Positions 35,101 to 43,603 of a DNA stretch of 64,000 nucleotides are shown one piece after another; within the stretch, counting starts at the first letter, position 1; each line of letters starts with the position of its first letter. A model generated the notes under the pieces. It made no database searches. It saw only the letters and a program-made list of their open reading frames with translations, and was not told where the DNA came from. Origin of the DNA: Nyssa sinensis (taxonomy: Eukaryota; Streptophyta; Magnoliopsida; Cornales; Nyssaceae); the NCBI GenBank assembly GCA_008638375.1, contig VIRR01000482.1, positions 1-64,000 of the forward strand. Direction: 5' to 3'. The translations under genes were made by a program, and so were the position numbers.

Positions 35101-36503
35101 GAACGAAGTCAACAAAGTTTCAAGAATTAGAACAGCAGCTATCTCACAAAGCATATAAACTCAATTTAACATAAAAAACCATTATCTTACGTATTTGGTA
35201 TCAGCTGCACAAGTCATATGTCATATTTTGATATTTAGCCCCACCTAGGGCCATTGGATGGCCAAATCATGCACCATCCAAAGCATATGGATGCACGCTA
35301 GAATAAACAAGAAGTATCTCTTTTTCTTTTCTTTTTAAATAAAAGTACAAGGACCTTCAGAAAATGCCGAAATTCATTATATTACGCATTAAGTACATGA
35401 AATTATGTTGCTAAGGAAAAGTCAACAAGATGGAAAAGGAAAAAAACACAAACATATATATGTACACTCGTATATGCAATTGTCCTTGCCTCAGTGATAA
35501 GGTATTTATCCCATCAATCTTTCTCCTACACTTTCTTCCATTGCAACATACTTTTCCGACCAGCAAAGTTCCAGTGGAGATTAACAATATTAAAAATTTT
35601 CCCAACGTTGAGAAAAAAGAAACATGATATAAATTTTGAACCTTAAATTTTTCATCACTTGGGACCCAAGAAAGGAAAATGATCTTCCGCTCAAATGAGC
35701 CTATTACAATTATTTGGCTTGGTTAAGGTTGATTTTCCATTTCATGAGTCATAGTAAGCTTCAAACTTATATTTACCTTAGCTTTGATTTGAGTTCTTGA
35801 ACTGTCATTCTTTCAAGACTGCCATTATCCTCAACACTGTCAGTTTCTGCAATTCTACCGTTCACGACATTTTCCTACAAACCAGCACATAGTCAAATCA
35901 ACAAAAACTATATATATCACCCAGAAGAAAAGAACAGAAGGCACGGACTACAAATGAAGCAATCAATGACCTTGACAACACTCTTCTCAGCTCGTGTTGG
36001 TTCAATGCCCATTGAATCAGTTAATTTTGCATGAGTAGACGAAGTTGAAAGGAGTCCTTTAGATCCCATTGTTCTTGCTTTGATAAAAGCCAATGCCCCA
36101 ACTTTCAAATTCCCAGGAGTTACTGCCAACCTACGAAATTCTCATTCAATTTTAATTGTTAAAAACATTTGATTCCTGTTTGTGTCAACGATATAGTTCC
36201 CTTAGAAAAGTAAAACTATCAATTTCAGTAGCAAAACCTCTGCGCTCGAAAATGCAGAAAAAGAAAAGAAATTAACATATTAAACATCAACATTTCAGTA
36301 TTTGGCACCAGAGAAACCAAAAACCTCCACCTCAGCAGAGTATCAAAATGCACATTTGTTGTCTTTCTTTTCTTTATACTCAGTTTTCTCGTCAACCAAA
36401 CCGAGGCTCATAGACAATAAATAAATTTCGACTTAATAAAAAAAAAAAAGGCAAGAAACAAAGTTAATTTTCAAAATTATAGAGCCATGTATATACACCT
36501 CAT
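17045..36503 (-). CDS. ARP: Apurinic/apyrimidinic endonuclease (SAP domain + exonuclease III/EEP domain), 12 coding exons
   Basis: AP endonuclease of base-excision repair: it cuts the DNA backbone 5' of abasic sites, in nucleus and/or plastid. Coding segments (minus strand): 36503-36499, 36130-35971, 35874-35777, 34957-34878, 34761-34501, 33376-33051, 31944-31834, 21978-21841, 21709-21662, 19550-19470, 18194-18035, 17166-17045. Phases match at every junction and give ~529 codons, close to the ~536 of Arabidopsis ARP (from memory). The N-terminal third is basic, then a SAP DNA-binding motif ([12 protein letters not shown]...[16 protein letters not shown]), a Lys-rich linker, and the catalytic domain with [40 protein letters not shown] and GSDHCPIGL. 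All metal-binding and catalytic positions are present. Splice sites are GT-AG except one GC-AG. The introns total ~17.9 kb and are packed with transposons. The very short first coding segment is the least certain part. The gene is probably functional. Confidence 0.92.
18035..18194 (-). CDS. ARP: ARP exon 11
   Basis: 160 bp: [40 protein letters not shown] and [13 protein letters not shown]. This is the DNA-contacting loop region of exonuclease III-type AP endonucleases. Acceptor GTAG, donor GAG|GTATTT. Confidence 0.95.
18812..19227. repeat. 208-bp tandem duplication in ARP intron 10
   Basis: Two adjacent copies start at 18812 and 19020 (ATTTCAAATGCAAA) and match almost throughout, including TTAAGTTTTGGACTCACTGA and CCATAGAGATAAGCCAATAA. 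They differ at roughly ten sites. The intron lies between exons at 19470 and 18194. Confidence 0.9.
19470..19550 (-). CDS. ARP: ARP exon 10 (catalytic GDLN)
   Basis: 81 bp encoding [20 protein letters not shown] and IDIYNPA. LTGDLN supplies the catalytic Asp and Asn. Acceptor ACAG, donor GCG|GTATGT. A 20-base C run starts 76 bp beyond the acceptor, inside the preceding intron. Confidence 0.95.
19627..19646. repeat. Homopolymer C20
   Basis: Twenty consecutive C on the plus strand (G on the gene strand) in ARP intron 9. Long G/C homopolymers are rare in AT-rich plant DNA and prone to length error. Confidence 0.9.
19882..21549 (+). mobile_element. Internally deleted Ty1/copia element (ARP intron 9)
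   Basis: LTRs are 19882-20089 and 21377-21549 (TGTTA...ATTATCA), sharing TAGTTTAGTC and GTCTGATATAATG...TCCTGAGACTTAC. A primer-binding site TGGTATCAAAGC follows the left LTR directly, and a G-rich tract (GGGGGG) precedes the right one. The flanks GGAAC and GGCAC look like a 5-bp target duplication with one change. The interior retains the start of gag ([20 protein letters not shown] then YGYW) and a worn RNase H end ([20 protein letters not shown]). Protease, integrase and RT are gone. It is antisense to the host gene. Confidence 0.85.
21662..21709 (-). CDS. ARP: ARP exon 9 (48-bp exon)
   Basis: Encodes [16 protein letters not shown], phase 0-0, with acceptor ACTAG and donor AAA|GTAAGT. It is 131 bp downstream of exon 8. 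The segment corresponds to the R-x-x-W-D region between the YVPN and LTGDLN motifs. Confidence 0.92.
21841..21978 (-). CDS. ARP: ARP exon 8
   Basis: 138 bp (46 codons): [20 protein letters not shown], then [20 protein letters not shown] and DGLKRL. Contains the EGR and Y.PN.G motifs of the EEP fold. Acceptor ACAG, donor CTG|GTAATT. Confidence 0.95.
22899..24752 (-). mobile_element. L1-type LINE relic with inverted 5' segment (ARP intron 7)
   Basis: The minus strand from 24600 to 22899 carries the later part of ORF2: [13 protein letters not shown], the RT active-site region (FENDTLIL in place of the usual ADD), [26 protein letters not shown], then a zf-RVT region (23924-23223: [20 protein letters not shown]). 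The 3' tail appears as a T run at 22899-22908. From 24601 to 24752 the plus strand encodes an earlier part of the same ORF ([31 protein letters not shown]). The arrangement is a 5' inversion. It is heavily decayed. Confidence 0.85.
24753..26475. other. Intronic sequence, no gene or mobile element recognised
   Basis: Part of the 9.9-kb ARP intron. Short phrases such as 'caagttca/aggctca' recur at 25390-25530. No termini, coding motifs or inverted repeats stand out. The ORF at 24861-25178 has no recognisable domain. Confidence 0.4.
26476..28899 (+). mobile_element. Internally deleted Ty1/copia element (ARP intron 7)
   Basis: LTRs are 26476-26674 (199 bp) and 28716-28899 (184 bp), both TGTTAGAGC...AAAGTTAACA. 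A near-PBS TGTATCAGAGC sits at 26675, and the G-rich tract GGGGGGTGGGGGG directly precedes the right LTR. Interior remnants on the plus strand are a gag start near 27432 (MASGNS), a protease-end/pre-integrase piece ([34 protein letters not shown] then MLEEL), then a jump to the end of RNase H ([48 protein letters not shown]). Integrase core and RT are missing. No matching target duplication is evident. Confidence 0.88.
28900..30521. other. Intronic sequence, nothing recognised
   Basis: AT-rich intron DNA of ARP. ORFs at 28876-29136 and 29448-29696 show no motif on either strand. Confidence 0.4.
30522..30918 (-). mobile_element. 5'-truncated L1-type LINE (3' end of ORF2)
   Basis: A T14 run at 30522-30535 followed by GATAAGTAAA marks the poly(A) tail and 3' end of a minus-strand LINE. 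The 288-bp frame above it encodes the extreme C-terminus of plant L1 ORF2: [35 protein letters not shown], and FLRLLFFW. Similarity fades near 30918. It is unrelated in position to the larger LINE relic and represents a second insertion in the same intron. Confidence 0.85.
30919..31833. other. Intronic sequence, nothing recognised
   Basis: Remaining ARP intron sequence up to exon 7. No coding or transposon motif seen. Confidence 0.4.
31834..31944 (-). CDS. ARP: ARP exon 7
   Basis: 111 bp (37 codons), phase 0-0: [20 protein letters not shown] then [17 protein letters not shown], the GYSG-T-A strand conserved in exonuclease III proteins. Donor CGG|GTATGT. The intron that follows is 9.9 kb. Confidence 0.95.
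32270..32289. repeat. Homopolymer C20
   Basis: Second C20 run, in the GC-AG intron between ARP exons 6 and 7. A further C14 lies at 32550-32563, followed by CTCTTCTCTCTGTCTGTCTGTCTCTCTC. Confidence 0.9.
33051..33376 (-). CDS. ARP: ARP exon 6 (start of EEP catalytic domain; GC donor)
   Basis: 326 bp. It begins [13 protein letters not shown], includes [20 protein letters not shown], typical of plant ARP, and enters the catalytic domain with [16 protein letters not shown] and [12 protein letters not shown] (metal-ligand Asn and Glu). The donor is CAG|GCAAGT, a canonical GC-AG intron; reading on gives an in-frame continuation but no homology. Confidence 0.93.
33484..34443. mobile_element. hAT-like nonautonomous element in ARP intron 5
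   Basis: The left end GTTGTCAAAGGTGATCGGGC and the reverse complement of the right end (ATAGTTAAAGGCGAAAGGC) are related inverted termini, and both ends carry AAGGCG/GCGCCT motifs. Flanks AATTCAGT (33476-33483) and ATTACAGT (34444-34451) resemble a diverged 8-bp target duplication (6/8), as made by hAT transposases. The 960-bp interior is AT-rich and noncoding and contains a later LINE-tail insertion at 33673. Confidence 0.6.
33673..33698 (-). mobile_element. 26-bp LINE-tail insertion with 16-bp target duplication
   Basis: CATTTATTTAACAATT occurs at 33657-33672 and again at 33699-33714. Between them lie only C, T12 and GGATAAGTAAATG. On the minus strand this is a few LINE 3'-end bases (TTACTTATCC) plus a poly(A) tail, the same end seen at 30522-30545. 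This is target-primed reverse transcription that aborted almost at once. Confidence 0.8.
34501..34761 (-). CDS. ARP: ARP exon 5 (charged linker)
   Basis: 261 bp encoding a hydrophilic linker rich in Ser, Lys, Arg and Glu (for example [19 protein letters not shown] and [16 protein letters not shown]), which contains likely nuclear localisation signals. Acceptor GCAG, donor CAG|GTGCTT. Confidence 0.87.
34878..34957 (-). CDS. ARP: ARP exon 4 (second half of SAP motif)
   Basis: 80 bp encoding [17 protein letters not shown] and RSFLNNKVD, completing the SAP helix-extended loop-helix. Acceptor TAG, donor ATG|GTATCC. Confidence 0.9.
35777..35874 (-). CDS. ARP: ARP exon 3 (first half of SAP motif)
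   Basis: 98 bp, phase 0 to 2. Encodes [18 protein letters not shown], then [13 protein letters not shown], the first helix of the SAP DNA-binding motif. Flanked by TAG acceptor and AG|GTAAAT donor. Confidence 0.88.
35971..36130 (-). CDS. ARP: ARP exon 2 (N-terminal, possible transit peptide)
   Basis: Encodes [20 protein letters not shown] followed by [16 protein letters not shown] and ends EKSVVK. It is rich in basic, Ser and Thr residues and poor in acidic ones at the start, as in plastid or mitochondrial transit peptides. Acceptor TAG at 36133-36131, donor AAG|GTCATT. Confidence 0.75.
36499..36503 (-). CDS. ARP: ARP coding exon 1 (five coding bases)
   Basis: ATGAG followed by donor GTGTAT. 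Joined to the acceptor at 36130 it gives Met-Arg-Leu-Ala-Val-Thr in frame. I chose this start because exon 2's frame is closed by TGA just upstream of its acceptor and because the resulting length fits the family. The alternative is the Met inside exon 2 at 36069, which would drop 22 N-terminal residues. The 5' UTR would extend toward ~36560. Confidence 0.55.
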
Positions 36504-36562
36504 AAGATTTAGGAAACTCTGGAACCCTAATTTTAAAGCTTGTTTCTTCGATTGAGAGAGAG

Positions 36563-36760
36563 ATGAAGAGTGCTTACTTTAAGCAGGATGATGAAGCGCA
36601 GGTTAGCTGCATGCGGATTGGGGGAGTGAGAACTAAACGAGCCGCCAAAAAGGTCGGGCTCAGTGAGCAAGCAATGGTGTCGCAAGCTGAAAAATACAGG
36701 TCTTTTTTAGGACCCGCACAGACTTCTGGGGAGTTTTTTGTTTCTTGTATGTTTTTTTAA
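36563..36760 (+). CDS. Small divergent ORF, possibly first exon of an unidentified gene
   Basis: Starts 60 bp from the proposed ARP start codon, on the opposite strand, after GATTGAGAGAGAG. Translation MKSAYFKQDDEAQVSCMRIG, then GVRTKRAAKKVGLSEQAMVS and AEKYRSFLGPAQ, is polar and basic and looks like natural protein rather than antisense noise. A possible splice donor (ACAG|GTCTTT) lies at about 36698-36705. MITE sequence starts at 36763, so any further exons are displaced or lost. I do not recognise the family. Confidence 0.35.
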   Translation: MKSAYFKQDDEAQVSCMRIGGVRTKRAAKKVGLSEQAMVSQAEKYRSFLGPAQTSGEFFVSCMFF

Positions 36761-36762
36761 TG

Positions 36763-37240
36763 ATATTTGATAATTATACTTAGTCTTTTTAAAAATTTTA
36801 AAATTATATTATTTTTTTCTTTTAATTTCACTTGAAAATTTATAAGTATTCTTCTCTTATCATTTTTTTAAATAATAATATTATCATTTTCATGTTTATT
36901 TCTATATTTTTTTTTTCAATTTATGACATATTTTTCTTTATTATTTTAAAATAAATATTAATTAAAATCTTACATTTATTTTTATATAAAATGAAAATAA
37001 ATTATTTATTTTAAATTTATTTTTATATAAAATAAATAAAATTAGTCAAAATTAAAAAAAAAAAAATATATATATATATATATATACAAATAAATCAAAT
37101 TTACAATTTTACCATTGAAAAAAAGACCCGAATATATATTTTTATTTTGTCATTAAAAATATGAGAAGTCACTATAATTTTAAAAAAATTAATATAATTA
37201 TTATAAATATTACTAGAAGTGAGTATAATTTATCATATTT
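36763..37240. mobile_element. AT-rich MITE, copy 2
   Basis: Same family as 12843-13315. Left TGATAATTATACTTA and right GTGAGTATAATTTATCA are inverted termini, and the interior shares 'aaatcttacatttatttttatataaaatgaaaataaattattt' and 'attagtcaaaattaaaaa'. A TA repeat at 37071-37085 is inside. Confidence 0.6.
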
Positions 37241-37854
37241 GTGAGAAAAAAAATTACACCTACAAATAATTTTCACAGGTGGACTCCCAACTATTAAAAA
37301 ATTATATTTCAATTAGAGAGAAAAAATATACCATAAATTTTTTAGATTGAAAAGATTATTTTAAAGATTTTTTTAATGTTTTTCCCTAAAAGCTATTTTA
37401 AATGTTTGTTTTTTCAAAACAAGACGTGTATAGAAAATCTTTTTTCGTAATTGTGTTTTTCACCCCATTTTTTAAATCTATTTTTTAAAATGAAAATACT
37501 AAAAAATTCTTAAAATAATTTTTTCAATTTAAAAAGGCCATGATTATTATTTTCTATCTAAAGATCCAAAAATAGTAACTTTTACTACAAAAAAGTTCAA
37601 CGATATACTTTCATCTTAATACCGTTAAAAAATATTACTAATTAGATTAAAATAATCTTAAAGAACATTTAAAAAATATTAAATAATTCATAAAATAAAT
37701 TCTCCAATCTAAAAAAAAACACATAACATTTTTTTATTTATTTAGAAGGCTTAAAAAATAAATTTTCACTTCATTAAATGTTATGATTTGTTTGGATTGA
37801 AGAATTTATGTTTTATACTTTTCAGTATTTTTTTTCTAAAATATATTTAGAAAA

Positions 37855-38118
37855 AATCTTACATTTATTTTTATATAAAATGAAAATAAATTAAAATCTT
37901 ACATTTAAAATACATATTAATTAAAATCTTACATTTATTTTTATATAAAATGAAAATAAATTATTTATTTTAAATTTATTTTTATATAAAATAAATAAAA
38001 TTAAAAAAATATATAAAAATAAATAAATAAATCAAATTTACAATTTTATCATTAAAAAAAAGACTAGAAGATATATTTTTATTTTGTCATTAAAAATATG
38101 ATAACTCACTATAATTTC
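37855..38118. mobile_element. AT-rich MITE, partial copy 3, abutting the NB-ARC relic
   Basis: Repeats the interior of copy 2 with a short internal duplication ('attaaaatcttacattt' three times at 37853, 37892 and 37922). Its right end (AACTCACTATAATTTC) runs directly into NB-ARC coding sequence at ~38128, so the resistance-gene 5' part is absent. Confidence 0.55.
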
Positions 38119-38127
38119 AAAAATTTT

Positions 38128-40803
38128 AGACGAACTTGAGCTTCTAGGAATCTCCAACAATTCTGAGCTTTCAGTTATAGCCATAGTAGGAATTGGAGGT
38201 CTAGGGAAAACCACACTTTCCAAGTCTGTTGATGTTGACAAAAGGGTAAAAGAGAAGTTTGAACTAAAAGAGTGGGTACACGTTTCCAGCATCTTCAATT
38301 TAACAAAGATAATTGAAAGTATAATAGGAAATCAACATTCCAACTTACCTTTAGAGAGGTTGCAAATCATTCTTCAAGAAAAACTAGTTGGAAAGAAATT
38401 TCTGATTGTTTAAGATGATGTCTGGATAACAAACCCTAATGAATGGACTGATTTGAGAGACCTACTTATGGTCGGGGCCAAGGGAAGTAAAATTGTCACA
38501 GCAACACGTTCGGAAACTGTTGCAAGAATTTTGGGTTTGGCGGTGAAGACTTTAGGTGGCATGTTGTTTTCCAAAACAGAGGAAAACGAATGGGTTTTTG
38601 TTCTAAATAATGATATACGGAAATTAGATGAGAGTGAACATTGATATTATGCATGCATTGAGGTTGAGCTTTGATCAATTGCCGTCGTTTATGAAACGAT
38701 GCTTCTCATATTGTGCAGTTTACCCAAAGGGATATCCTCTCTTTAAGGGAAAACTGATCTGGTTGTGGATAGCACAAGGTTTCATTTAATCAGAAGATAT
38801 TGGCAGGCATTGTTTCAATGAGTTATCAAATAGGTCTTTCTTTGTCGATGTAGAAGAGAGTGATTCATTACAGAGAACTTACTTCAAGATGCATGATCTT
38901 GCAAGATCAGAGTTAGCGGCAGAATTCTCAGTAATACAAGACGTAGCCGGGAGTGTTCGTTATGTTTTGCTTACAGGACCTACTTTCCCCAAGTTGTTAC
39001 TCAAATTAAAAATGTTGTGGACATTTACATGGCTACTTGATGATTATGCATGATGCATCCTCAATTTGTGTTAATCCATCCATCTTGAGTCGTTTTAACT
39101 TTATATTTTACAGACTTTGAAGAGTTGCCAAGTTCCATCAAGAAATTGAAGTATCTAAGGTACTTGGTTCTTACTGGCAACTATAATATAAAAAGAAACT
39201 AATTAGCCTTAAACATTTGGTTGCAACCTCACAACAGAGCTTCTTTCCGGAGAGAGGGATAGGGTGCTTGACCTCTCTTACAACTTTGTCCATCTTAGGT
39301 TGTCAACTTTTGGAATATTTGCCAAACAACTTGCAAAACCTCAGGATCCTTGAGTATCTGGCGATTTGGCATTGCTCAGAGCTTTGCTTTTCAGCGAAAC
39401 GACATGCAGGGCCTTTACAATCTTCGACGGCTGAGCATTAAATGCCTTCCAAAGTTGGTTCAGATTCCATCGGGGCTTCAACATGCTGCTACCACACTCA
39501 AATGTCTATACATTGGAAATTGTCCTGCTTTGAAAACACTACAGGAGTGGTTGAGAAGCTTCACATCACTTCAGAGGCTTGCCTGTTTGGTTATGAACTG
39601 AAAACTAGATTTTCCCCTTGCAGTATTTGAAATTGCGTTTGTTTAGTCAACAAAATCATAAATTTATCTTAAAAGCTGTTTTCATTTTTTCTGCAATACA
39701 CTTTTCATTGTCAAAAACATATCTACCCATATCCACTCAATCAGATTTCAACACTCTGTAATCTCTTTTTTCTGTCTCGCTCTCTCTTCCCAGATTGAAT
39801 ACATATATATATATATATATACATATACAATTATAAACTAGGGCTTACATCAAGCAGAGGAAGAAATCATCCACTTTACTGAAGATGGATTTTGCAGCAG
39901 CTTATTCCCAACTTCCATGGATGTTGAGTAGCTTATTCATTGCTTCCATGATTATCCACCAAAAATCCCTCAATTCTAACTAAAATTCACACCATTGAAA
40001 ACCTAGAAACCGATGAAAAAAATCAAAACAACCCTCGACCCAAACAATCCAATAGAGAAAAAATCAGAAGTTTTTTACAAAGTTCATGGAACTCTAGAAC
40101 ACCGACAAGATCACAAACGAAAGAACAACCCTAAAAACAAAAGGTTCTTTACAGCATATGGCATTATTTGATTGGTGGAACCCGGCGGTGATCTCTCTTC
40201 TTCTTATCGACTCGGTTCAGAGCTTCTTTTTTTTCGTCACGGCTGCACTGACGGTTCTTCTCAAAGTCGGTTCAGAGCGGCCAAGGGCTATCTTTACTCT
40301 TTGCCTGGCAGTCAGAAGGCGTCATTTTGGTATTTTTGATATTTTTTTTTTTTTACATTTAATCATATTCAAATACGTTTTTATATTTTTCAAACTTTAA
40401 ATCTATTTTAAGATTCCACATTCAAACACATTTTCATAATTTTTAACTCAAAAATTGAATTCTGATTAGCATAATTAAACATATTTTCACAATTTTTTAA
40501 AAATTAATTACATAATTCTGAAACATATTTTAAAAATATTTTTTAAAAAATTATATCTGAATCACAATCCAAACGCAATTGATATCCATTCACGATTGCA
40601 TCAATTTAACTGTCATTGCCACAAGGTATGCGCAGCCTCACGAATCTAAAAGTACTGAAGATTGAAGATTGTCCCAACTTGAGTAGAAGATGTAAGAAAG
40701 GAATTGGTAAGGATTGGCCCAAGATAGCTCATGTGCCACAGATTTATCTGGACATACGATTGATGAGATCTGAGATCCTCCTCTTATCTTTGTTGTCTCT
40801 CTG
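38128..40803 (+). pseudogene. NB-ARC-LRR (CNL-type) disease-resistance pseudogene
   Basis: Plus-strand frames give the intracellular immune-receptor order: P-loop VGIGGLGKTTLSK (~38185), WVHVSS, kinase-2 LIV[stop]DDVW (TAA at 38411-38413), KIVTATRSETVA, LAVKTLGGMLFSK, then in another frame ALRLSFDQLPSFMKRCFSYC, LIWLWIAQGFI[stop], KMHDLA (MHD motif), and LRRs (ELPSSIKKLKYLRYLVL, SLTTLSILGCQLLEYLPNNL, LRRLSIKCLPKLVQIPSGL, NLKVLKIEDCPNLSRRC). The coiled-coil N-terminus is missing, ~90 residues including the start of GLPLA are deleted near 38535, there are several stops and frameshifts, and a ~950-bp element splits the last LRRs. DDVW with the RGA-like C-terminus points to CNL, not TNL. Non-functional. 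Confidence 0.93.
39631..40580. mobile_element. ~950-bp TIR element inserted in the LRR region
   Basis: AATTGCGTTTG at 39631-39641 and CAAACGCAATT at 40570-40580 are perfect 11-bp inverted ends. The LRR frame breaks at the left end and resumes at ~40615. The interior is noncoding apart from a chance 80-codon ORF, with a TA run at ~39803-39820. No clear target duplication; if the AATT is the target, the ends would be GCGTTTG. Superfamily not assigned. Confidence 0.7.
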
Positions 40804-42606
40804 AATTTCTTTCTTGTTTGTGGTTAAGTGCTAATACTTGACCATTTGTTTTCAACTTTTATTAACTTCAAATCAATCTAATCTATATATTTGTTTTCTT
40901 TTGTTTTTCCTTGTTTCAGTTAATTATTTTGTCCTATTAATGCTCTGTTCATCTGGTAATGATTTATAATTTTCCATCTTATTATTATTCTCTTCATTTT
41001 ATTTCATATATGTATGATTATCCACAAAATTCACCTACACATGGCTTTCACTCATGCATCATCCCTGATGGATTCAATATAAAAACATTACTAGAAATTT
41101 TTATTTATTATAAATTTCTATTTCATTTTAGTATAGGAGGATTGTTCATATATAATGTCCAGGAAACTACAAATGAATGGACAATATAGATTTACTTCTA
41201 TCAATTTCTTTGATATTCTGATTGCAGAGACAATTTATTTTTGTATAAGATTTATTTTTAATTCATTAATATTTATTTTCCTTTTCCCCACAAGTTACTC
41301 AATTTTATGACGTGTGTTATAGTAATTGGCTCAATTGGTTAAAATTTTGTATTTGAAAACTTGTAGAGCACCATTTAGTTAAAACTTTTTTTTTTTTTTG
41401 GATAGATCGGTAAGGAGGTATTTTGAACCAGTTTATGCGCACCAGAGTAAGTCTCTCTTATCGTGACAACCAAGCCCATCTTTTAAGGTATAGCTGCCAA
41501 CGATCGACGTAGAAAGAACTCAGTATGATCAGCCTAGTTCTTTATTTCAGTCACCAAAAGACACTTTTAAGCTATGCCATTAAAGGTTGTTTATTTTACA
41601 CAGTGTGACATGGATAGTATTTAGAATGGGATTTTTGTTAACTAATTAATCCCATACTAAAATATTAACAAACCCCTCCAATTTGCCAAATAGAATAGGA
41701 TATATATTAAAATTGTATGACTCATTAAGTTTCTGTTCTCTATTTGTGATAAATGGATGTTTTTTACATTATGATCAGAAGTGAAAAATAATAAGATGTA
41801 AAGTGATGAACAGATCCGTGCACCTGATTTAAAGGCTCTTCTTATTTGCAGATTTCCAACTGTAGCAGCCAAGGAAGAAAGAATGCAAGTTTCTTTCTAT
41901 TTGTCATCTTGGAGTTAATGATTGGATGCAATTGCTTTTTCTATGTAAATTTATACACCACTGTGTTTGTATTTTAATTTAGCAATTGGACTAATGTTTC
42001 AAGAAATAAATGTTACTATATTACCAAATTATCAATATGTATTTTAAGTATTTCGGACAATCAATTTCTTTCTTTGCTTTTTTTTGGCCTTTAGGCAGTT
42101 AAGGTTATGATTAATTAATTAAAATTAATTTAATTAACTAGCTACTCCATATAGTTATGCAGAAAACTCCAAATAATTTCTCTAATTCATTATCCTAAAC
42201 TAATTAGATGGCAATCATCAATTTAAATAGTAAACCAAGTGTTCAAATCGAATTCAAATTAGACTTCTGTCAATAATACGGACAAATACTTAAAATAAAA
42301 TAAAATGTAAAGTATGATAAATAAGAGCACAATTCAAGAGAGACAAAAAGTTTACGTGAAAAATTCTCATGGAGAAGAAAACTTACCACTGCTAGAGAAT
42401 GTATTCACTAATCAAACCAATCTATAGAGGACACAAAAACTGGCTACTGATTACTGACCTGCTACACTACTTTGTAAATTAGTCAATTATTCTTGTAGTT
42501 ATTCCCATTTCACGCTTGTTAGTCGGACCTCTACACATCAATACTTAGTTTTAATCATAATTTGATGGTTTGCAGATCCATGCTCCATGGCGTGCAATTT
42601 CCTGCA
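40804..42606. other. Noncoding flank of the resistance-gene relic
   Basis: AT-rich DNA. A T14 run near 41387 followed by GGATAGATCGG could be another LINE-type tail, but no coding remnant or target duplication supports it. No gene recognised. Confidence 0.4.
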
Positions 42607-42611
42607 TAGTG

Positions 42612-42734
42612 GTTTAGAAGTGTCCTAAGACTCACGCTAGCCTGCATCCACTCTTGGATGATGATTTTTTGTAGTTTAGAAGTGTCCTAAGACCCATGCT
42701 AGCCTACATCCACTATTGGATGATGATCCCTTAA
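42612..42734. repeat. Two-copy tandem duplication, unit 62 bp
   Basis: GTTTAGAAGTGTCCTAAGAC starts at 42612 and 42674. Both copies continue 'cYcaYgctagcctRcatccact.ttggatgatgat'. Confidence 0.9.
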
Positions 42735-43276
42735 TTTAATCACTCGGATTTTTATTTTTATTTTTTTTGAGTACAACGATGGAGAATGAGGAACTATTCT
42801 AAGTATGTGTGTGCGCGACAGAAGATTCGAACTCTGACCTGTCATACGAAGAGAGAGGTTTTAACCACTTCATTTCGATGTGTTTCCATACCACCCGAAT
42901 TTTCACTATAACTACTAGTATGATACTAGCTTCATGCTTGGATAACTAGTAAAGGAAAAGAAAAAATTGACACTATGATTTTCTCTCATCTTGCTTGAGA
43001 AAGATAAATAAAGAGAAAGAAACAAAAATGGTTTATTATATACATAAAAATAAAAAAATAAAAATTCACCTTTTTCTTTTTCAAAAAAAGAGGAATAAAA
43101 TAGATAATTATTAACCCCCTAATCTTATCACTTAATTTTGAAAGAAGAGCAAAATAAATTTTAAAATCCCTGCCTTTTCTTTTTCTTTCTTTTTTCCTTA
43201 TTTTTAAATCAATCTGAGGCATTTTAGAATCTCTCAACATATAACGGTGAGTCAACCCATGCAATAGATGGGTTTG
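42735..43276. repeat. Segmental duplication, copy A (with SINE)
   Basis: From CCCTTAATTTAATCACTCGG to ATGGGTTTG this matches 45477-45870, apart from a ~150-bp insertion here and small indels. Shared landmarks are GATACTAGCTT.ATGCTTG, ATTATATACATA and CAATCTGAGGCATTTTAGA. Noncoding. Confidence 0.85.
42753..42892 (-). mobile_element. tRNA-derived SINE with target duplication and known empty site
   Basis: Absent from the otherwise similar copy B, where CACTCGGATTTTCACTAT is continuous at ~45488. The flanks ACTCGGATTTT (42742) and ACCCGAATTTT (42893) match at 9 of 11 positions. On the minus strand it has an A-box-like AGTGGTTAAAACC, a B-box-like GAGTTCGAATC about 35 bp later, and an A-rich 3' end. 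This is the structure of a ~140-bp plant SINE transcribed by RNA polymerase III; the family is not identified. Confidence 0.7.
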
Positions 43277-43565
43277 AAAACAAAAAAACGCCATCATCTA
43301 TTCCACCAACAATGGATTGGAATTGTTAGATTATATTTTCATTTCGACACAAAAAGATTACTACAACCTACATCAACAAAATTCAAACCAAATCTTACTT
43401 GGAAACCCCAATTGAAATTTTAAACTAAAGGTCAAATTCAAATTAGAATTCAGCTACATTGCTACAATGGCATTGATCTCAGAATGGTTACAAAAAATCT
43501 TGATGCTCTTTTTTTAATTGTGAGGAACAATGAAGTTTCTATTCTTATGTATAAAAAAGTACAAG

Positions 43566-43603
<38 letters not shown>

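Noticed and set aside
41381..41600. T-run followed by GGATAGATCGG as another LINE or SINE insertion
   Set aside because: No coding remnant, promoter boxes or target duplication could be found.
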